Positions 9,313 to 18,087 of a stretch of 64,000 nt of DNA are shown piece by piece; the stretch's first letter is position 1; each line of letters begins with the position of its first letter. The stretch spans positions 1,000,118 to 1,064,117 of the forward strand of contig CAVQZC010000007.1 of assembly GCA_963718315.1 (NCBI GenBank), in the 5' to 3' direction. Both the position numbers and the translations under genes were made by a program. The DNA is from CAVQZC01 sp963718315 (lineage in GTDB: Bacteria > Actinomycetota > Thermoleophilia > Gaiellales > JAICJC01). Below the pieces are notes generated by a model, which was given only the letters and a program-made list of their open reading frames with translations, was not told the origin of the DNA and searched no databases.

Positions 9313-9969
9313 GTCGTTCTCCCACTTGGTGTGGTGGCGCTTGGCCCAGTCCCGGCGCACCGTCCCCAGGACGATCCCGCGCAGCGAATGCCGCGTCGAG
9401 GGGTTGAGCAGCGCCAGGTACAGGTGCCCCGCGACCAGCGGGACGGCGATCCAGGTCGCCCAGTCATGCACCAGGATGGCGCTGGTGCCGCGGAACTGGG
9501 CGTCGGTCTCCTGCAGGTACATCAGCGTCCCACTGAACGTGAACACGACCATCAGCCCGCCGACGATCGCCGTGTTCAGCTTCTGGCCGGCGTTGAAGCG
9601 CCCCTGCGGCGGCTCGGGCCCGTTCCGGCTGACCGCCCAGCGCAGCCAGCGCCGGTCGTCTCCGTCGAAGCGGTCGATCTGACGAGCGGTCGCGTGAAGC
9701 TCCCGGGGACTCGCCGCGACCAGCAGCACCAGGCCGACCCAGAACGCGATCGCAGCGCCGAGGTGGATCGACTTCCAGAGCATCCGGTTGGCGGCGAGCT
9801 GTGCGAACGAGGGCAGGTACAGGATCAGCCCCGTCGCCATCATGGTCAGGAAGGTCAGCGCAAGCAGCCAGTGCAGCGACCGCTCGGTGGGGCTGAACCG
9901 GCGGACGTAGCCGCGGCCGGGTGCCGCCTCAGTAGCCGTTGGACCTGCCGACCCAGGCGTCGACGTCAT
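9301..9969 (-). CDS. Cytochrome b subunit (FdnI/b561-like) of a molybdoenzyme
   Basis: This 222-residue membrane protein has four or five transmembrane helices and His residues placed as haem b ligands: SLHW at the start of the first helix, SIHLG, VHDWATW and AGHLYL. It resembles the gamma subunit of formate dehydrogenase and related cytochrome b561 proteins, which pass electrons between a periplasmic enzyme and quinone. The gene overlaps the 3' end of the molybdopterin oxidoreductase by 41 bp and must be translated with it, so the two probably form one complex, comparable to YedZ with YedY although not clearly the same family. The long overlap makes the exact start uncertain. Confidence 0.85.
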   Translation of the reverse strand: MTSTPGSAGPTATEAAPGRGYVRRFSPTERSLHWLLALTFLTMMATGLILYLPSFAQLAANRMLWKSIHLGAAIAFWVGLVLLVAASPRELHATARQIDRFDGDDRRWLRWAVSRNGPEPPQGRFNAGQKLNTAIVGGLMVVFTFSGTLMYLQETDAQFRGTSAILVHDWATWIAVPLVAGHLYLALLNPSTRHSLRGIVLGTVRRDWAKRHHTKWENDLPE

Positions 9970-10612
9970 ACCCGTTCTGCTCCCAGAAGCCCGGGTGCAG
10001 GTTCGGCACCAGCTCCAGCTTGTGCACCCACTTGACGTTCTTGTAGCCGTACATCTCGGGGATGATCAGGCGCAGCGGAGCGCCGTGCTCTCGCAGCAGC
10101 GGCTTGCCGTCCATGGTGTGCGCCAGCATGACGTGAGGGAGCACTGACTGCGGGAGGCTGAGCGTATCCACGTAGTCCTTCTCCATCGACACGAAGTTGA
10201 TGTACTTCGCGGTGCTCAGCGGGTGCACCATGTCCCACAGCGTCTGCAGACGGATGCCCTCCCAGTGCACGTTTCCGACCGTCCAGCCGGTGACGCAGTG
10301 GAAGGTGGTGATCTGCTTGACCGCCGGCAGCTTGCTGATCTCATCCCAGCTCAGCACCGCCGGCTTCTCCACGAGCCCCGACACGGTCAGCGTGTAGGTG
10401 GCCGGATGGAACGTCGGCCAGGGCGGGTTGATCGAGTAGATACGCCAGCCGCCGGTCGGCAGCAGCGCCTTCAGACCGGACGGCACGACCGACCCGACGT
10501 CGTTGATGGGGGTGTTCAGCGCCCGCGTCACCCGGCCCCCGAACAGCACGCCGAGGGCTCCCACGCCGACAGTGGTCAGAAAGGCCGCTCGGCCGACTTT
10601 CACCTCGCCCAT
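9929..10612 (-). CDS. Molybdopterin-dependent oxidoreductase, YedY/sulfite-oxidase fold
   Basis: This 227-residue protein has the sulfite-oxidase-type molybdopterin fold. The molybdenum-ligating cysteine is Cys106 in TTFHCVTGW, and the cofactor-binding segments LREHGAPLRL and PEMYGYKNVKW follow. The N-terminus (GRAAFLTTVGVGALGVLF) is a hydrophobic segment that may act as a signal or anchor; a classic twin-arginine motif is absent. The enzyme is probably on the outer face of the membrane and passes electrons to the cytochrome b encoded by the overlapping downstream gene. The YedY relatives repair methionine sulfoxides, but the substrate here is unknown. The two-component pair upstream reads towards it. 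Confidence 0.88.
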   Translation of the reverse strand: MGEVKVGRAAFLTTVGVGALGVLFGGRVTRALNTPINDVGSVVPSGLKALLPTGGWRIYSINPPWPTFHPATYTLTVSGLVEKPAVLSWDEISKLPAVKQITTFHCVTGWTVGNVHWEGIRLQTLWDMVHPLSTAKYINFVSMEKDYVDTLSLPQSVLPHVMLAHTMDGKPLLREHGAPLRLIIPEMYGYKNVKWVHKLELVPNLHPGFWEQNGYDVDAWVGRSNGY

Positions 10613-10675
10613 GCTGTGAAGTATCGTCGCCAGGCGGCCGGAGGCGTAGTGCCGCGACGCACTGTTTCGCGACTG

Positions 10676-11797
10676 TTAAGGACTCGATGCGGGCACCGAG
10701 ACGTCGAACCTCGCTCCGGCCCCGGGCGAGCTCGATGCCTCGATCCGCCCGCCCAGCGCCTCGACGATCCGCTGGGCGAGCGTCAGCCCCAGGCCGGAAC
10801 CGCGCCCAGAACGCGCGGCGTCTGCCCGCCAGAAGGGCTCGAAAACGCGCTGCAGCTGGTCGTCGGCAATCCCCTCGCCGGTGTCCTGCACGGCGATCCG
10901 CAGCCCGGCGGCGTCGGAGTGGGCCTCGATCGTGACGCTGCCGCCTGGCGGCGTGTGCCTGACCGCGTTGTCGATCAGGGAGTGGACGACCCGGGTGAGC
11001 TTGGGTGAGCAGAGCGACCGGGCGGCGTCGCCCAGCTCGGCGCGGACCTCGACCCGGCCGGCAGCCGCCGTTTCGGAGCACAGGTCGGTCGCCCGCTGGA
11101 CAGCCTCGGCCAGCGGGATCATCCGGCTGTCCTCCGCGAACGAGGCGGTGTCGACCTGGGTCAGCTCGAACAGATCCTCGACCAGCTCGACCAGCGCCAT
11201 GATCGACCGCAGCATCTCGGCGGCGTAGCGGCGGACGGTCTCGGGGTCGTCGACCACGCCGTCGTTGATCGCCTCCACGGTCGAGCGCAGGTTGGCAAGC
11301 GGCGTTCGCAGGTCGTGCGACATCGAGGTGATCAGGTCACGCCGCTCCGCCTCGACCTGCCGCTCCGCCTCGATCGCAGCGTCCAGCCTGGCTGCCGCCT
11401 GGTCGAGCGCGCCTGCCAGGAGCTGCAGCTCCGGGCTTGCCCCCAGGTCGCCGACCCGGGCGTCGAGCCGGTTGTCGCCGAGGGCGCGGGCCATCCCCAC
11501 GAGCCGCCCAATCGCCTGGTTGGTGGTACGGCCGACGATCATCGCCGCCGCGACGCCCGCCGTCAGCGAGTAGAGGGCGACCAGGCCGATCTCGGCCCTG
11601 TTGCCCGGGTTGACGAGCATGAAGTGGTTCAGCACCAGCAGGTCGAGGACGGTGACCAGCGAGGCAACAACCGCGATCGCGATCATGGTCGCAGCCAGGC
11701 CGGCCCTGCGTACCAGGCTGCGCGCCGCGATCGACGTGACGACGGTGGCGGCCGTGATCGGGCCGAGCAGGAGCAGGATGCGCAGCCACTCGTTCAC
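10676..11797 (-). CDS. Membrane sensor histidine kinase (HAMP, HisKA)
   Basis: This 373-residue kinase has two N-terminal membrane helices, a HAMP-like linker ending in QAAARLDAAIEAE, a HisKA domain with phosphoacceptor His161 in MSHDLRTPL and a HATPase_c domain with DTGEGIADDQ and GSGLGLTLAQ. I chose the GTG at 11797 (VNEWLRILLLLG): it overlaps the stop of the response regulator by 4 bp, and the reading frame further upstream runs antisense to no recognisable protein. It forms an operon with the OmpR-type regulator before it, and the molybdoenzyme and cytochrome b follow 63 bp downstream in the same direction. A role in regulating that redox pair is an inference from position. Confidence 0.9.
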   Translation of the reverse strand: MNEWLRILLLLGPITAATVVTSIAARSLVRRAGLAATMIAIAVVASLVTVLDLLVLNHFMLVNPGNRAEIGLVALYSLTAGVAAAMIVGRTTNQAIGRLVGMARALGDNRLDARVGDLGASPELQLLAGALDQAAARLDAAIEAERQVEAERRDLITSMSHDLRTPLANLRSTVEAINDGVVDDPETVRRYAAEMLRSIMALVELVEDLFELTQVDTASFAEDSRMIPLAEAVQRATDLCSETAAAGRVEVRAELGDAARSLCSPKLTRVVHSLIDNAVRHTPPGGSVTIEAHSDAAGLRIAVQDTGEGIADDQLQRVFEPFWRADAARSGRGSGLGLTLAQRIVEALGGRIEASSSPGAGARFDVSVPASSP

Positions 11798-12480
11798 GGC
11801 TCGAACCTGTATCCCACGCCGTGGACCGTGATCAGCCGCCGCGGATCGGACGCGTCGCGCTCGATCTTCGACCGCAGACGGCGGATGTGCACGGTGACCG
11901 TGTCCGACGCTCCCGTCCACACGTATCCCCAGACCGTCTCCAGCAGCTGTCCGCGCGTGAACACGCGGCCGGGGTTGGACGCCAGCAGGTGCAGGAGCTC
12001 GAACTCCTTGCGGGTCGTATGGAGCGGTTGTCCGTCTACGACCACCTCGCGGCGCACGGGGTCGATCTCCAGGTCGTCGTAGACCAGTCGTCCCGCACCC
12101 CGGTCGCCCGCCGCCCGGCGCAGGACGGCGTGCACCCGCGCCACCACCTCGCCCGGCGAGTACGGCTTCACGACGTAGTCGTCGGCGCCGAGCTGCAGGC
12201 CCTGAATGCGCTCCCGCTCCGACGCCCGCGCGGAGAGGATGATCACCGGCAAGTCGCCGTTCAGCCGAAGGGCGCGAAGCACGTCGAGCCCGCTCAGCCG
12301 TGGCAGCATCAGGTCGAGCAGCACCACGTCCGGCGAGACCTCCTCCACCGCCGCCAGGGCGGCGCTCCCATCGGCCGCCTCGGTGACCGTAAAGCCCTCT
12401 CGCAGGAGGTAGCGCGACAGCACGTCGCGCACGACCGGCTCGTCGTCAACGACCAGCACCCGCGGGGGGTCTAGGGCCAC
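11794..12480 (-). CDS. OmpR-family response regulator
   Basis: This is a 228-residue DNA-binding response regulator. The receiver domain carries the acidic pocket VVDDE, the phosphoacceptor Asp56 in LLDLMLP and the conserved Lys in VVKPYSP. The C-terminal winged helix has the typical RKEFELLHLLASNPGRVFTR-like start and ends HGVGYRFEP. The start is the GTG at 12480, placing the first strand (RVLVVDDEP) at residue 7; the longer frame to 12708 is not conserved. It overlaps the downstream kinase gene by 4 bp (GTGA), indicating translational coupling. Homologues in this family are usually autoregulated. Confidence 0.92.
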   Translation of the reverse strand: MALDPPRVLVVDDEPVVRDVLSRYLLREGFTVTEAADGSAALAAVEEVSPDVVLLDLMLPRLSGLDVLRALRLNGDLPVIILSARASERERIQGLQLGADDYVVKPYSPGEVVARVHAVLRRAAGDRGAGRLVYDDLEIDPVRREVVVDGQPLHTTRKEFELLHLLASNPGRVFTRGQLLETVWGYVWTGASDTVTVHIRRLRSKIERDASDPRRLITVHGVGYRFEP

Positions 12481-12622
12481 GACCCCAGGGTACCAACGGC
12501 TCTGCCGCAGTCCAGTGTCGTTAAGAACTCCGAAAGGAACCGGTGGCGGGCGCCGCTGGGGCGCCCACCACCGTGGAGGTGCGACTGGCCAGTTGGCCGT
12601 CGCGCCGTGGCCAATTGCTTCC

Positions 12623-13735
12623 TCAGCCGGTGACCAGGCCGACGTCGCTGGCCGCGAGGCCGGGTGTGAAGCCCGCGGGATGCAGGCTCCCGCCGGGTCC
12701 GATCGCAAACGTGGCGATCCCGTTCACGCCGGGAGTTGCGTTGTCGACGACCACCGACAGGAAGTGCCCGCCGGGCGTGACCGACTCGTCGAGCGTCGTG
12801 CTGCCGGCGCCGCCGCTGGCGCTGATCCCACTCGGATCGAGCAGGGACAGCTTGCCGCCGACGGTGACCCGCATGCCGCTGATCGTCCCACTGTGGGCGT
12901 CGGCGACGTACGCAAAGCGGCCGTCGGGCGTGGTGGCCACCCAGCACGCTGCCATCTGGTTCGTCTGCAGCGGAGCCGACGTGACGCTGAGCGCACCGGC
13001 CGCCGAGACGCGGTAGGCGGTCGCGGCACTGGTCGGCGCCTCGCCTGCATCGGATACCACCAACGTTCCCAGCGGTGTGAACGCGAACCCGAACGGGGTG
13101 GCGCCCGTCGACGGCTGGGAGTCAGCCGGCGCGAGGCGTCCCGAGGGCCGAGTCAGGAACGTGTCGATCGTGTTCGACGTCTTGTTCGTGACGACCACGA
13201 CCCCGGCCAGGGGATCCGTTGCCACCTCGGCCGGACCTGCGTCGGTGGCGCCCAGCGACTGCACGCCGTTGGCCAAGGGGTGCAGCCCACGGCGGGTGAT
13301 GCGGAAGGCGGCGACGTTCGGCGTTCCTCCCGCGTTCAGCACGTAGACGGTGCCCTGTCCCACTGCGACGCTGATCGGCTGCGTGCCGCCGGACGGCACG
13401 ACGGCCTCGCGCCACACGTGGGCACCGAGGACGCCGAAGACGCTGACCGTGTTGCTGCCGGCATTGACTGCGTACAGCCTGCGGCCCTGAGAACCGAGCG
13501 CCACAGCGCCCTGGGACCCAAGGTTGGCGTCGGTTCCGGCGCCGCCGGTCGGCGCTGTTCCGACGTGGTGCAGGTGGCCGAGCGCGTCGCGGGCGTAGAC
13601 GAGCACGCTGTTGCCAGACGCCGCATTGGTCTCGGTGAACGCCGTCCCGGTGAACGGCTGCGCCGACGCCACGGCCGGCGATGCCGCAGCCAGCGCCAGC
13701 ACCATCGCGCCGGCTATGAGGAGCTTGGATTTCAT
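12623..13735 (-). CDS. Secreted lactonase-like beta-propeller protein
   Basis: This 370-residue protein begins with a clear signal peptide (MKSKLLIAGAMVLALAAA, predicted cleavage after ASAQ). It then shows six or seven repeated blades of the 6-phosphogluconolactonase/YncE-like type, recognisable from recurring LYAVNAGSNTVSVF, VYVLNAGG and FAYVADAHSGTIS segments. Catalytic residues of true lactonases cannot be assigned, so an enzymatic role is unproven; many such proteins are simply extracellular propellers. It has its own upstream region, with TCAGGAGG just before the ATG, and stands divergent from the acetyltransferase at 13856. The 140 bp between its stop and the response regulator hold only a short G+C-rich inverted repeat (about 12545-12575). 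Confidence 0.82.
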   Translation of the reverse strand: MKSKLLIAGAMVLALAAASPAVASAQPFTGTAFTETNAASGNSVLVYARDALGHLHHVGTAPTGGAGTDANLGSQGAVALGSQGRRLYAVNAGSNTVSVFGVLGAHVWREAVVPSGGTQPISVAVGQGTVYVLNAGGTPNVAAFRITRRGLHPLANGVQSLGATDAGPAEVATDPLAGVVVVTNKTSNTIDTFLTRPSGRLAPADSQPSTGATPFGFAFTPLGTLVVSDAGEAPTSAATAYRVSAAGALSVTSAPLQTNQMAACWVATTPDGRFAYVADAHSGTISGMRVTVGGKLSLLDPSGISASGGAGSTTLDESVTPGGHFLSVVVDNATPGVNGIATFAIGPGGSLHPAGFTPGLAASDVGLVTG

Positions 13736-13855
13736 ACCTGACCTCCTGGTCGATGAGGGACGCCCTCGACCCTAGGAGGCAGTTCTGTCCACGGCCTTGC
13801 GCAGCCCTTACAAGGTTCGAAACTCCGCGCGTCGGGCGGATGTACCCTCTGCGCC

Positions 13856-14839
13856 ATGTCCCCGCTGCCCGACGGATACTCGATCCGCCCTCCCCACCCG
13901 GACGAGGCGCCCGCGATCACCGACATGGCCAACGCCGAGGCGGTCGCGCTGATTGGCGTGGAGCTTGTCAGCGTGGCGTGGGTCGAGGGCTTCTGGCGCA
14001 CCCCTTCGGTCGACATGGAGAACGACGTCGTCGTGGTCGTCGCCCCCGACGGCTCCCTTGCGGGCTACATGTTCGTCCGCAGCCATCCGCCGTTCACGCG
14101 GGTGACGGCGATCGGCCTGACCGCGATCGACCACCATGGCCGCGGCGTCGGCGGCGCGGTGGTCGACGAGTCGGAGCGGCGCGCGAAGCGGTTCGTGGAT
14201 CTCGCGCCAGCCGGAGCCGCGGTCGTGATCCACCAGGGCACGCTGGCGAACGAACCGATGATCGCCGAGCTGCTCACCGGGCGCGGGTATCGGGAGGTGC
14301 GGATCTTCTGGCAGATGGAGATCCCCCTGCAGGGCGAGCCGGAGGCTCCGGCGCCGCCCGACGGGTTCGAGCTGCGACCGCTCGCCGCAGGCGAGGAGGA
14401 GGCGGCATACGCCTGCCTCGCGGAGGCGTTCCAGGATCACTGGGGCGACGGGATCGCGGACCTCGACGACTGGCGCCACGAGTACCTGGATGCGCCAACG
14501 TTCGCCCCGCACCTGTGGACGCTCGCCTGGCACGGGCAGGAGCTGGCAGGCGCCGTCCTCGGCACCGAGTCCGCCGAGGAGAACCCCGACTACGGCTACA
14601 TCGCCCAGCTCGGCGTCCGACCCGCGTATCGCCGCCGAGGCCTTGGCGAGGCGCTCCTGCGTCAGAGCTTCGTGCAGTTTCACCAGGCCGACCGCGCGGG
14701 CGTGCTGCTGTTCGTCGACGCCCAGTCTCTGACCGGGGCGACCCGGCTCTACGAGCGCGTCGGGATGGCCTCGCAGCCGCGGTTTGCCACCTGGGAGAAG
14801 GAGCTGCGCCCCGGCGACCGGGTGGAGGCGGACGGGTGA
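13856..14839 (+). CDS. Tandem-GNAT N-acetyltransferase (MshD-like)
   Basis: This 327-residue protein has two GNAT domains, about residues 5-155 and 165-325, the arrangement seen in mycothiol synthase. The C-terminal domain keeps the acetyl-CoA pyrophosphate-binding loop (RPAYRRRGLGEALL) after IAQLGV. The N-terminal domain has a degraded loop (HHGRGVGGAVV). MshD itself is specific for the Cys-GlcN-Ins precursor, but many tandem-GNAT proteins are not mycothiol synthases, so I leave the symbol blank. The stop overlaps the start of the alcohol dehydrogenase gene (GTGA), so both are one transcript. Confidence 0.8.
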   Translation: MSPLPDGYSIRPPHPDEAPAITDMANAEAVALIGVELVSVAWVEGFWRTPSVDMENDVVVVVAPDGSLAGYMFVRSHPPFTRVTAIGLTAIDHHGRGVGGAVVDESERRAKRFVDLAPAGAAVVIHQGTLANEPMIAELLTGRGYREVRIFWQMEIPLQGEPEAPAPPDGFELRPLAAGEEEAAYACLAEAFQDHWGDGIADLDDWRHEYLDAPTFAPHLWTLAWHGQELAGAVLGTESAEENPDYGYIAQLGVRPAYRRRGLGEALLRQSFVQFHQADRAGVLLFVDAQSLTGATRLYERVGMASQPRFATWEKELRPGDRVEADG

Positions 14840-15913
14840 AGGCAGCCGTCTGCCGCGCCTTCGGCGAGCCGCTGCAGGTCGAGGAGGTGCGCCTGGCCGA
14901 GCCGGCACCGGGCGAGATCGTGGTCACCCTCGGCGCCTGCGCCATCTGCCACAGCGACATCTCGCAGGCCGAAGGCGCCTGGCCGCATCCGCTGCCGGCC
15001 GTGTTCGGGCACGAGGCGGCCGGGACGGTGGCCGCCTGCGGGCCGGAGGTGGACGGGCTTCAGCCCGGCGACCGCGTGGTCGTCACGCTCGTGCGATCGT
15101 GCGGCGCCTGCTTCCAGTGTGTCCGCGGCGCGCCGTCGCTGTGTGAGACCTCGTTCCGGCTCGATCGCGAGCCGGCCCTGTTCGCCGCGGACGGCTCACC
15201 GGTCGTCCAGGGGCTGAAGACGGCCGCCTTCGCCGAGCAGGTGCTGGTGCACCAGTCCCAGGTCGTCTCCTATACCCAGGACGTGGCGTTCGAGACCGCG
15301 GCGCTGCTCGGATGCGCCGTGATCACGGGCGTCGGCGCGGCAACCACCACGGTGCCGGTGCAGCCCGGTCAGAGCGTCGTGGTGATCGGCGCCGGGGGCG
15401 TCGGGCTGAACGTGATCCAGGGAGCGGCGCTCTCGGGGGCCTCGCCGCTGGTGGCGATCGACGTCAGCGCGCCCGAAGCTCGAGTCGGCACGCGCCTTCG
15501 GAGCGACCCATGCGCTGGACGCCGGGGGCGACGTCCTCACCGGTGTGCGCGAGCTGACCGACGGCCGGGGCGCTGACGCCGTGTTCGTGGCCACCGGAGC
15601 CGGGCGAGCGGTCGAGCAGGGCATTGCCCTGACCCGGCGGGGCGGCGCCACCGTCATCGTCGGAATGCCGCCGGGGGACGTGACGTCCACGTTCGACGCC
15701 GCATGGCTGGCAGGCGACGGCCGCCAGATCGTCGGCTGCAAGATGGGTTCGACCGAGATCCGCCGCGACATCCCCCGGCTGCTCGACCTCCACGCCGCCG
15801 GCCGGATCAGGCTCGAGGAGCTGGTCAGCGGCCGCTACCCGCTGGAGCAGGTGAACGAGGGGATCGCAGCCGTCAGCCGCGGCGGCGCCCTCCGCAACGT
15901 GATCATCTTCTAG
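14836..15913 (+). CDS. Zinc-dependent alcohol dehydrogenase (frameshift)
   Basis: This is a medium-chain zinc alcohol dehydrogenase of about 358 residues. The catalytic zinc ligands lie in CAICHSDI and GHEAAG, the structural zinc site is the SCGACFQCV..C cluster, and the nucleotide-binding loop is GAGGVGLNVIQG. The frame breaks at about 15475 after DVSAP: deleting one G in CCCGAAG restores KLESARAFGATHALDAGG and joins the two halves, giving the usual length. The GTG start at 14836 overlaps the upstream acetyltransferase stop. The closest functional group from memory is the FrmA/AdhC-like class that includes mycothiol- or NAD-dependent formaldehyde dehydrogenases; coupling to an MshD-like gene makes a mycothiol link attractive but unproven. 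Confidence 0.85.
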
Positions 15914-15998
15914 CCGCCGGGGCGCGGCGTCTTTCACAGCGACTCTCAGGGTCGGGGACTACCTTTCGGTCAGCAGAACTCGCAGGAAGGTGGAAGGC

Positions 15999-17150
15999 AT
16001 GGGCACTCCGAAACGGACAAAGATGACGAGACTGGTCGGCTGGCTGGCTCTGGCAGCGATTTTCCTGGGCGTGGCGAGCGTGACCGCGTTTGCGTTGACG
16101 CGCGGCAGCAATGCGCCTCCCAAGCGGTCGCTGGCGGCCGCGATCCATCACTCGCTGGCCGGGAAGCAGGTGGCCGGCATCACGGCTGACGTGAAGCTGA
16201 ACACCAACCTCCTGCCGGGCGCCTCGAGCTCGTTCCAGACCGGGGCGTTGACCGGCGCCACGGGCCACGTCTGGCTGACGAAGGGCCACGCCAAGCTGGA
16301 GCTGCACTCCTCGCTCGGCACCACGCTGGTCGGGTTCGCCAACGGCCGCGTGACGCTCTACATGCCGAAGTCGAACACGGCCTACGTGCTGCCGCTCAAG
16401 CACGCCGCTGACAGCGGCAAGGCGACGACCCACGACTCGGGCAGCCTGCCGTCGACGGCCGAGATCTCCACCGAGCTGGCAGCGGTGAGTCAGCACGTCT
16501 TCCTGTCCGGTGCGATCCCGGGCACGGTCGCCGGGCAGCCCTCCTACACCGTACGGATCCAGCCTCGCCACAACGGCGGCCTGTTCGGGACGCTGGCTCT
16601 GGCGTTCGACGCCAACCACCCGGTACCGTTGCGGATTGCGCTCTACCCCAAGGGGTCGGGCACGCCGGCCATCGAGCTGGTCGCGACCAAGATCCACTTC
16701 GGCGCGGTGCCGGCATCCGATCTGCGCGTCGCGCCGGCCGGCGCGACGGTGCACGTAGTACACCTGCCGTCTCGCAGCGAGATCCGGAAGACCGTTGAGA
16801 AGTCAGGCGCAGCCAAGTCGAACGTCGTGCTCCGGCCGACCCAGAAGTCGCTCGCAGGGATGAAGCTGAGCAAGGTGCACAGCTTCAGCTTCAGCGGGAA
16901 GCCCGCCGTGCTGCTGGCCTACGGGCGCGGTCTGGGCTCGGTGCTCGTCCTCGAGCAGCGCGCCGACCCGTCCACCCGGGGCGACATGCTGTCGCAGCTC
17001 CCGGCGGTGACCGTTGGCAGCGTGAAGGGGCACGAGCTCGACACAACACTGGGCAGCGTGGTGCGCTTCACCCACGGCGGTGTCACCTTCACGATCGTCG
17101 GGTCGCAGCGGCCGTCGACGATCCTCGAGGCGGCCCGCGCACTCCAGTGA
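15999..17150 (+). CDS. Membrane-anchored LolA/DUF2092-like protein
   Basis: This 383-residue protein has a short basic N-terminus and one hydrophobic segment (LVGWLALAAIFLGVASV) acting as anchor or signal. The remainder is extracytoplasmic, rich in beta strands, and contains GHVWLTKGHAKLELHS and NTAYVLPLK-type repeats reminiscent of LolA/DUF2092 lipid-binding folds; I am not certain of the family. The ATG at 15999 follows GGAAGGTGG; a GTG at 15990 is possible. It is the first gene of a tight run followed by two ABC ATPase/permease pairs (next start 8 bp after its stop), so it may be the exported partner or sensor of that exporter. Confidence 0.72.
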   Translation: MGTPKRTKMTRLVGWLALAAIFLGVASVTAFALTRGSNAPPKRSLAAAIHHSLAGKQVAGITADVKLNTNLLPGASSSFQTGALTGATGHVWLTKGHAKLELHSSLGTTLVGFANGRVTLYMPKSNTAYVLPLKHAADSGKATTHDSGSLPSTAEISTELAAVSQHVFLSGAIPGTVAGQPSYTVRIQPRHNGGLFGTLALAFDANHPVPLRIALYPKGSGTPAIELVATKIHFGAVPASDLRVAPAGATVHVVHLPSRSEIRKTVEKSGAAKSNVVLRPTQKSLAGMKLSKVHSFSFSGKPAVLLAYGRGLGSVLVLEQRADPSTRGDMLSQLPAVTVGSVKGHELDTTLGSVVRFTHGGVTFTIVGSQRPSTILEAARALQ

Positions 17151-17157
17151 TGCTGGG

Positions 17158-18087
17158 GTGAGCCAGAACGGCGAGACCGGGCCGCTGATCGACGTCGAGG
17201 GCGTGGTCAAGCGCTACGGCTCGGTGGTTGCCCTCGACGGTGTGACGGCCCGGTTCACAGACCGGGCCGTCGGTCTGCTGGGTGCCAACGGCGCCGGCAA
17301 GTCGACCCTGATGCGGTCGATGCTGGGCCTGATCCGCCCGGACGAGGGCCAGATCTCCGTGCTCGGGATGAACGCCACGGAGCGGTCATGGGAGATCCGC
17401 CGCCAGCTCGGCTACATGCCCGAGCACGACAGCCTGCCGATGGGCATGACCGCCCGTGACCTGGTCGTCCACCTCGGGGAGCTGCGCGGCCTGCCGCGAC
17501 GGGTGGCCGTGCTGCGCGCCTCGGAGGTGCTGTTCCAGGTCGGCCTCGAAGAGGAGCGGTCGCGGCTGATCCGGACATTCTCGGTCGGCATGAAGCAGCG
17601 CACCAACCTGGCTCAGGCGATCGTCCACTCGCCGCGGCTGGTCATCCTGGACGAGCCGACGAACGGCCTCGACCCGGCCGGCCGCGACGAGATGCTGGCG
17701 CTGGTGCGGCGCCTCTCCAGTGAGCTCGACATCGCCGTGGTGATGTCGTCGCACGTGCTCGAGGACGTCGCCCGCACATGCGACTCGGTGCTCGTGCTGC
17801 GCGAGGGGCGCGTGGTGGCCACCCGTCGCATCGAGTCCCCCGACCGGGACGGGCACGGCGACGTCGAGGTGCAGATCACCGGTGATGCGGAAGCGTTCGC
17901 CGCTGCAGTCCGCCGCCTGGGCCTGGCGATCCGCCCCAGCGGCGAACGGCTGCTGGTGTCCGGGGGCGACCGCTCGGCGGTGCTGCGGGGAGTCCGCGAC
18001 GCCGCCTGCGACGCCGGCGTCGGCGTGCACGAGCTGCGCCCCGCCGGCCCGACGCTCGAGGAATCGCTGATCGGAGCGATCGGGTGA
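17158..18087 (+). CDS. ABC exporter ATP-binding protein
   Basis: This 309-residue ATPase carries Walker A GANGAGKST, the signature-like FSVGMKQRTNLAQA, Walker B LVILDEPTNGLDP and the switch His in MSSHVLEDVA. It belongs to the CcmA/DrrA-like exporter class. The GTG at 17158 (SQNGETGPL) is chosen because the upstream gene ends at 17150 and homology starts within a few residues. The last 80 residues form the regulatory C-terminal domain typical of this class. It overlaps the downstream permease by 4 bp. Cargo is unknown; with the permease it forms the first of two exporters in the operon. Confidence 0.9.
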   Translation: MSQNGETGPLIDVEGVVKRYGSVVALDGVTARFTDRAVGLLGANGAGKSTLMRSMLGLIRPDEGQISVLGMNATERSWEIRRQLGYMPEHDSLPMGMTARDLVVHLGELRGLPRRVAVLRASEVLFQVGLEEERSRLIRTFSVGMKQRTNLAQAIVHSPRLVILDEPTNGLDPAGRDEMLALVRRLSSELDIAVVMSSHVLEDVARTCDSVLVLREGRVVATRRIESPDRDGHGDVEVQITGDAEAFAAAVRRLGLAIRPSGERLLVSGGDRSAVLRGVRDAACDAGVGVHELRPAGPTLEESLIGAIG

